9,745 nucleotides of DNA, taken from Microbacteriaceae bacterium (lineage in GTDB: Bacteria; Actinomycetota; Actinomycetes; Actinomycetales; Microbacteriaceae). Position 1 is the first letter of the stretch. Each line of letters starts with the position of its first letter. The position numbers and the translations under genes are program-made. The notes under the pieces are model-generated. The model had not been told where the DNA came from. It was given only the letters and a program-made list of their open reading frames with translations, and did no database searches. Below, in pieces: positions 6,275 to 9,745 of this stretch. The stretch covers positions 1 through 9,745 of the forward strand of contig JAAZFP010000227.1 in the NCBI GenBank assembly GCA_012511645.1. The letters are read 5' to 3'.

Positions 6275-6841
6275 ATGACTGAGAGCCCTACTTTGACAAC
6301 TGCCCCTCACGCTGTGAGCACACACGGGACATCACCAAAGAGCGTGATGTCCCGTCAAACGATACTCATCACCGGCATCGCACTCATTGTGCTGCCGCTT
6401 GTGGCGCTCGGGCTCAAGCTGTTCTCGTTCGGCTGGCTGATGGTGATGCTCATGTTCGGCCCGGTGTTTGTGATGATCATTGGCTACGTGTTGCAAATCG
6501 TCATCGCGACTCAGGGATTTCTGGTGCGACGAGACCTCTTTGGCAGCGCCCTGCGTCGTGCGACATTGGCATCGTGGATCAGCCTCATAGGCATCGTATT
6601 GCTCGGCATTTTTGTGCCCGATGGCGGTGATAGCGGCTATGGTTCGACGTTTCAGGTGTGGCTTGGGGCATACGGAGAGAACGGTGATGCAGTGCATGCC
6701 TCGACCGATGCATTGGGTGATGTGGTGACCTTCATCGCGATGGCAGCATGGATTGTTGGCTTCGTGTGGCTCGTGGCCGAGTGGATTGCGGCGCTCGTGC
6801 GCCGAAACCGGGCGCGTAAGGCGGGCGTTACCGCCGGCTAG
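6275..6841 (+). CDS. Four-helix integral membrane protein, unknown function
   Basis: The product is 188 residues. Residues 1-27 are Thr/Ser/Pro-rich and probably cytosolic and disordered. Transmembrane helices are predicted at about 28-48, 54-78, 96-115 and 148-175, with an external acidic, Gly-rich loop at 116-147 (VPDGGDSGYG and following) and a basic tail RRNRARKAG (176-184), which places both ends in the cytosol. I do not recognise the family; no catalytic or metal motif is evident. Start 6275 fits a leaderless transcript; GTG 6344 or ATG 6347 (residue 25) could be an internal start that keeps all four helices. A 12-base-arm inverted repeat covers codons 17-27 and the possible internal start. 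It is divergent from the reductase gene, and a hairpin follows at 6874. Confidence 0.72.
   Translation: MTESPTLTTAPHAVSTHGTSPKSVMSRQTILITGIALIVLPLVALGLKLFSFGWLMVMLMFGPVFVMIIGYVLQIVIATQGFLVRRDLFGSALRRATLASWISLIGIVLLGIFVPDGGDSGYGSTFQVWLGAYGENGDAVHASTDALGDVVTFIAMAAWIVGFVWLVAEWIAALVRRNRARKAGVTAG
6324..6355. repeat. Perfect 12-base-arm inverted repeat inside the 5' end of a gene
   Basis: ACGGGACATCAC (6324-6335) and GTGATGTCCCGT (6344-6355) are exact reverse complements with an eight-base loop. In RNA this is a stable stem covering codons 17-27 of the membrane-protein gene, including an in-frame GTG and ATG. As DNA it could bind a dimeric regulator. The repeat is certain; its function is inferred. 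Confidence 0.75.
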
Positions 6842-6873
6842 TGACGCGGAGAACGCGCGTGCGACACGCCGAT

Positions 6874-6909
6874 AGCCGAGAGTCAGGGGTCTGCCCCTGA
6901 GCTCGGGCT
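6874..6909 (+). terminator. Long hairpin after the membrane-protein gene
   Basis: TCAGGGG (6883-6889), loop TCTG, CCCCTGA (6894-6900) pair perfectly, and the stem continues with GAG (6880-6882) to CTC (6902-6904) and AGCC (6874-6877) to GGCT (6906-6909) with small bulges. It starts 32 bases after the stop codon and has no U-tract. It fits an intrinsic terminator before the next transcription unit. Confidence 0.65.
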
Positions 6910-6959
6910 ACCATCATGCACTGGGGATCATGCTTGTATATATCGAGCGTTAGGGGCTC

Positions 6960-7433
6960 ATGATGACACGCGATCAGCACTTGCCTGCGACACCGCAGGC
7001 CTCATTGCAGCCATCAGCAGACCCTGCGAAGCCACGTTCTCGCAACCAGGTGCGTCATTTGCTCAGCGCCACAGCACGATGGGTGAACGGCTGGTTCTAC
7101 TCGGACGAGATGAAGCAACGCCCTCTTGGTGAGGCACCACGCCACGAACTGGCCCAAACGCCGAGCACGCACCGTGTTGTCACGGGTGACGCAGGGTCAG
7201 GTGCTCCAGACGCGCGTGCTACTGACACTGCGTCGGCCACGACGCAACCGCCCAGCGACGATGCTCAGGAGCCTTTGTCGTACCGTGCGAGAGCTGAAGA
7301 CTCAGAGCGTCCTGACCGCCAACGCTCTGACGGCCTAGTTCTTGATCACGAGTTTTCTGAGGACCAGGTTGCATTCGTTGCGAAGTCGCTCTCGGTATCT
7401 GAGGGCTCGTATGTCAGAAGGATGTCGGCGTAG
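6960..7433 (+). CDS. Unrecognised, largely disordered protein
   Basis: This encodes 157 residues that I cannot assign. Residues 1-30 and 60-125 are rich in Ala, Thr, Pro, Gln, Asp and Arg and look disordered. Two short stretches look more structured: RHLLSATARWVNGWFYSDEM (32-51), with three aromatics, and the C-terminal VLDHEFSEDQVAFVAKSL (about 126-143), an acidic amphipathic helix. There is no signal peptide, membrane segment or Cys. ATG 6960 is followed in frame by ATG 6963, which has the better distance from AGGGG (6952-6956). A TATATA (6937-6942) could be a -10. It stands alone between a hairpin and the convergent histidine kinase gene, 28 bases from its end. A nine-base inverted repeat lies inside (7302-7330). 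It could be a lineage-specific small protein; coding status is likely but not certain. Confidence 0.55.
   Translation: MMTRDQHLPATPQASLQPSADPAKPRSRNQVRHLLSATARWVNGWFYSDEMKQRPLGEAPRHELAQTPSTHRVVTGDAGSGAPDARATDTASATTQPPSDDAQEPLSYRARAEDSERPDRQRSDGLVLDHEFSEDQVAFVAKSLSVSEGSYVRRMSA
7302..7330. repeat. Nine-base inverted repeat within the unrecognised gene
   Basis: TCAGAGCGT (7302-7310) and ACGCTCTGA (7322-7330) are exact reverse complements around an 11-base loop. It may form a hairpin near the 3' end of the gene, about 100 bases before its stop. Its role is unknown. Confidence 0.5.
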
Positions 7434-7461
7434 CAACAACTCAACGCACCGAATACTCAGC

Positions 7462-9189
7462 TCAACGAATGAGAGGAAGTCGTGCGGTGAGACGGCTCCC
7501 CGCGGGTAGCGCCTCAATCGTCCACGACAGTGTCAGTTCGTCGAAGAGGCGCGAGCCAAGGCCCGGGTCTCGGTGCTCGGGCACCGGCGCACCACGGTTT
7601 TCTACCAGCAACGTCAATTCGTCATCAATGACGGATGCCGAAATGGATATGTGGCTTGCTTCGCCGTGACGAACCGCGTTCGAACACGTCTCGCGGACCA
7701 ACTCGTTGAAACTCGCACGTGTGACGGTGTGCTCATCGAGTGCGGCTGCTGCATCATGGCTGAGCTGCCAAGTGATTTCGGTGACGCCCTGCCACAGGTC
7801 AGCAAGCTGGCGGAGCACCTCGTCGGTATCGGCTGCAGAGCGGTCGGCATCAGACATGTCATCCATCGCGATGACGATTGATTTGCGAAGCTCTGTCACG
7901 AGTTCGTACGGCGCATGGTCATCATCGATTGCTGCACGAATACGAAACGCCGCCACGCTCAGCGCATCTTGCACCGGTCCGTGCAGGAAACGTGCGAGTG
8001 CGCGCATTTCTACATGCAAATGTGCATTCAATAACACCTGTTCCCGACGCAGCGCTGTCTCAACCTCATCGAGCTGCGTCGTGAGCTCATTGAGGTTCCG
8101 AATCAGTGATGAGAGTGATGTGAACAGCCAACCAGCAACGAGCGCTGCCGCAATCAAGGCAATCGTGTGCAACCAAATACGATCACGGAACAGCGGATTC
8201 AAAGCGGCGCTCCCAAAACCGTAGAGTCCACCGACCACCACACAGAACACGGAAAACACGGTCGCTCGAATTCGCCAATTGCGGGAGGCGAAGAACCGGT
8301 CCCAGACGAGTCGTATCAACAACGTGCTGATCCCGGTCACGATCGTGATGTGCAAGACGAACATCAGCCCCACCTGCAGCCCCCACAGCTGCGGTGCATA
8401 CAACAGCCCGGTGACCGCAGACCAGAGCGTGAACCAGAGCGGATGGATGGACTTTTCCCCGAAGAAGTCCTTCACCACGACGCGCCAACCGACGGGTTCA
8501 TCGATTGCTTCAGGGAGCTGAATGTTGCGCGCGAGCGGATCGTTCAACTGATGGCTGAGTGGACGGACGACATCCTCGATCGCCTTTCGCACCCGCTCGA
8601 GTGATTCGGTACTTGCCTCGCCACTGAGCTCTCTTAGCCGCTCATCGAGGCTCGTGCGTGCGAGCGCGATAACCTGCTTGCGCTCCTCTTCAACGATCAC
8701 CTCATGTTGGGTCGTGAGCAATTCGAATGACCGTTTCGCCCGATCTAATCGGGAGAGGGAGCGGCTGTACTCGCGTGACAGCGAGACGACCACAGCAATA
8801 ATCACGATCATGCCACCTGTGCTCGGAAGCGAGGCAAAGAATCGAAACCAAAACCGTGATTGCTCATGCAGACCGAGCCACATCACCAGTTGGTCGATGA
8901 CCGCGGCGCGAACAACCAGACCGCCAAGAATGGCAGCGAGCATCCACCATGGGTGGGGAGCGTTCCGTGATCCTTGCGACAGCAGCAATCGTTGCGCGAA
9001 AAAGATGAAGAGGAGCATGCAGGTGTTTGACACGATGCTTGCAACGGTGAGCCGCAGGAGGGCATCGCCCTGCAGTTCGATGCCAGAGCCGAAGAGCGTA
9101 AACAGCAGTGCCGTCGGGTAGACGACAACCGCAGTAATCCATGACAGAGCATCCGGGCCGCCCAGGCCCTGGAATGCCCTACGAAGCAT
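7462..9189 (-). CDS. Sensor histidine kinase (NarL-partner type) with two membrane modules
   Basis: The product is 575 residues starting at ATG 9189, chosen because GAGG (9200-9197) lies seven bases upstream and the longer open frame would run deep into the regulator gene. Order: membrane helices at about 16-34, 44-70, 82-105 and 123-138; a charged coiled coil at about 142-215; four more helices at about 251-273, 275-295, 308-328 and 340-365; a second coiled coil at about 366-400; a HisKA_3-like helix with RFLHGPVQDAL, putative phospho-His403; and a HATPase_c domain with the N-box ETCSNAVRHG (Asn504) and DPGLGS (about 541-546). It should autophosphorylate and pass phosphate to the response regulator encoded just upstream, with which it overlaps by 11 bases. 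No extracellular sensor domain is visible, so the signal is probably membrane-borne or cytosolic. The kinase call is strong; the stimulus is unknown. Confidence 0.85.
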   Translation of the reverse strand: MLRRAFQGLGGPDALSWITAVVVYPTALLFTLFGSGIELQGDALLRLTVASIVSNTCMLLFIFFAQRLLLSQGSRNAPHPWWMLAAILGGLVVRAAVIDQLVMWLGLHEQSRFWFRFFASLPSTGGMIVIIAVVVSLSREYSRSLSRLDRAKRSFELLTTQHEVIVEEERKQVIALARTSLDERLRELSGEASTESLERVRKAIEDVVRPLSHQLNDPLARNIQLPEAIDEPVGWRVVVKDFFGEKSIHPLWFTLWSAVTGLLYAPQLWGLQVGLMFVLHITIVTGISTLLIRLVWDRFFASRNWRIRATVFSVFCVVVGGLYGFGSAALNPLFRDRIWLHTIALIAAALVAGWLFTSLSSLIRNLNELTTQLDEVETALRREQVLLNAHLHVEMRALARFLHGPVQDALSVAAFRIRAAIDDDHAPYELVTELRKSIVIAMDDMSDADRSAADTDEVLRQLADLWQGVTEITWQLSHDAAAALDEHTVTRASFNELVRETCSNAVRHGEASHISISASVIDDELTLLVENRGAPVPEHRDPGLGSRLFDELTLSWTIEALPAGSRLTARLPLIR

Positions 9190-9745
9190 CTGATCGCCTC
9201 GGCAAGCCGCGAGCCTCAATGTAGATGCGCACTGCTTCGACCCGTGGCATGAGCTCATCGATGTGTTGTAAACCGAGCCCGCGAAAGACGGCGCTCACTG
9301 CCTGTTCAGCACCAGATTGGGTGATGCCGCGGCGCTTCGCGATCTCGAGGTTTGAGAGTCCCAGCGCGATGAGTCGCAACACTTCGCGCTGAGAGGCTGA
9401 GAGGGTTGCGAGCGGGGTTGGTGAGTCGTCATCGTAGTGAATGGTGTCGCCGCCGTTGCGCAGAGCCGTGTCGAGCACATCAAAGAGTGCGCCAGGCTCG
9501 CTGATGAGGCTCTTGCGAATAAAACCGACGTTTGGTGGAAGCTGCCCGGAGACGACCGATGATGGACGTGCCGTGAGCATCACTGCCACCAACTCGGGTC
9601 TCGTTCGCTCGAAAACTCGGGCGAGATCGATGCCGTTGGGCCCGTCGCCCAGATCAACGTCGATGAGTGCTGCGTCTGGGTCGAATTTTTCTGCCGCGCG
9701 CCGTGCTTCGGCGGCATTGACCGCGTGACAGGTGTCGAACCCAGC
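9179..9745 (-). CDS. LuxR/NarL-type response regulator, N-terminus off the window
   Basis: The last 188 residues are visible; the frame is open to the right edge. Receiver part: ALIDVDLGDGPNGIDLA (26-42 of the visible part) with the likely phospho-acceptor Asp29, VAVMLTARP (53-61) with the switch Thr58, and FIRKS (75-79) with the conserved Lys78. After an acidic linker, LSASQREVLRLIALGLSNLE (115-134) begins a LuxR-type helix-turn-helix ending near 160. The recognition helix, ITQSGAEQAVSAVFRGLGL (141-159), lacks the usual T-V pair after the turn. It should act as a DNA-binding transcription factor phosphorylated by the kinase encoded downstream. The stop at 9179 overlaps the kinase start, so the two are co-translated. 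Its targets are unknown; the promoter is beyond the window. Confidence 0.9.
   Translation of the reverse strand, partial: AGFDTCHAVNAAEARRAAEKFDPDAALIDVDLGDGPNGIDLARVFERTRPELVAVMLTARPSSVVSGQLPPNVGFIRKSLISEPGALFDVLDTALRNGGDTIHYDDDSPTPLATLSASQREVLRLIALGLSNLEIAKRRGITQSGAEQAVSAVFRGLGLQHIDELMPRVEAVRIYIEARGLPRRSDAS
9187..9200 (-). promoter_or_regulatory. Ribosome site and start of the kinase inside the regulator gene
   Basis: GAGG (9200-9197) lies seven bases before ATG (9189-9187), within the last codons of the response regulator. The 11-base overlap down to the TAG stop at 9181-9179 implies coupled translation and sets the kinase start. Confidence 0.65.

Noticed and set aside
6293..6321. Internal promoter starting with TTGACA within the membrane-protein gene
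   Set aside because: No TAnnnT-like -10 at 16-18 bases; the hexamer is explained as coding sequence for Leu-Thr-Thr.
8167..9121. Plus-strand open frames of about 145-155 codons opposite the histidine kinase
   Set aside because: Shadow frames: products rich in Arg/Ser/His with no family features, antisense to a clear kinase.
1..9745. CRISPR arrays, insertion sequences, tRNA or rRNA genes
   Set aside because: No regularly spaced direct repeats, transposase motifs, cloverleaf patterns or conserved rRNA segments were seen on either strand.

Overview
The window looks like chromosomal DNA from a high-GC actinobacterium. A Microbacteriaceae-like member is my best guess, but that is inference from composition, Ala/Thr/Pro-rich disordered N-termini, a likely leaderless promoter and a NarL-type two-component pair; no ribosomal or other marker gene is present. 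No mobile element, tRNA, rRNA or CRISPR array is visible. Ten protein genes are supported, two of them cut by the window edges.

Left part (1-2039): a type III polyketide synthase runs leftwards off the window (minus strand, start near 686, catalytic Cys118). It is divergent from a small membrane protein (852-1196) followed 48 bases later by an FMN nitroreductase-family protein (1245-2039).

Centre (2170-4798): three plus-strand genes overlap end to start (ATGA, then TTGA) and form a tight operon. They encode a heme-oxygenase-like diiron oxidase (HDO, annotated in genomes as 'iron-containing redox enzyme'), a 75-residue CDGSH iron-sulfur protein, and a YbdK-type carboxylate-amine ligase of the glutamate-cysteine ligase 2 family. 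The HDO carries seven putative iron ligands whose spacing equals the one I recall for the N-oxygenase SznF. A run of seven G near its 3' end lies exactly where a -1 slip would fuse it to the CDGSH protein. This cassette is the best candidate here for an undescribed system: oxidation of a small amine or amide by a diiron enzyme, electron delivery by the CDGSH protein, and ATP-dependent joining of a carboxylate to an amine. A strong hairpin (4814-4843) ends the operon.

Right part (4799-9745): a minus-strand glutathionyl-hydroquinone reductase homologue (5029-6189) converges on the operon. It shares a compact control region (6190-6275) with a divergent four-helix membrane protein (6275-6841). 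That region holds a perfect 12-base palindrome next to a -10-like box and a leaderless-type promoter, and a 12-base-arm inverted repeat lies just inside the membrane-protein gene. After a hairpin (6874-6909) comes an unrecognised, mostly disordered 157-residue protein (6960-7433). It converges on a two-component pair read leftwards: a LuxR/NarL-type response regulator (9179 to beyond the right edge) overlapping by 11 bases a histidine kinase with two membrane modules (7462-9189).
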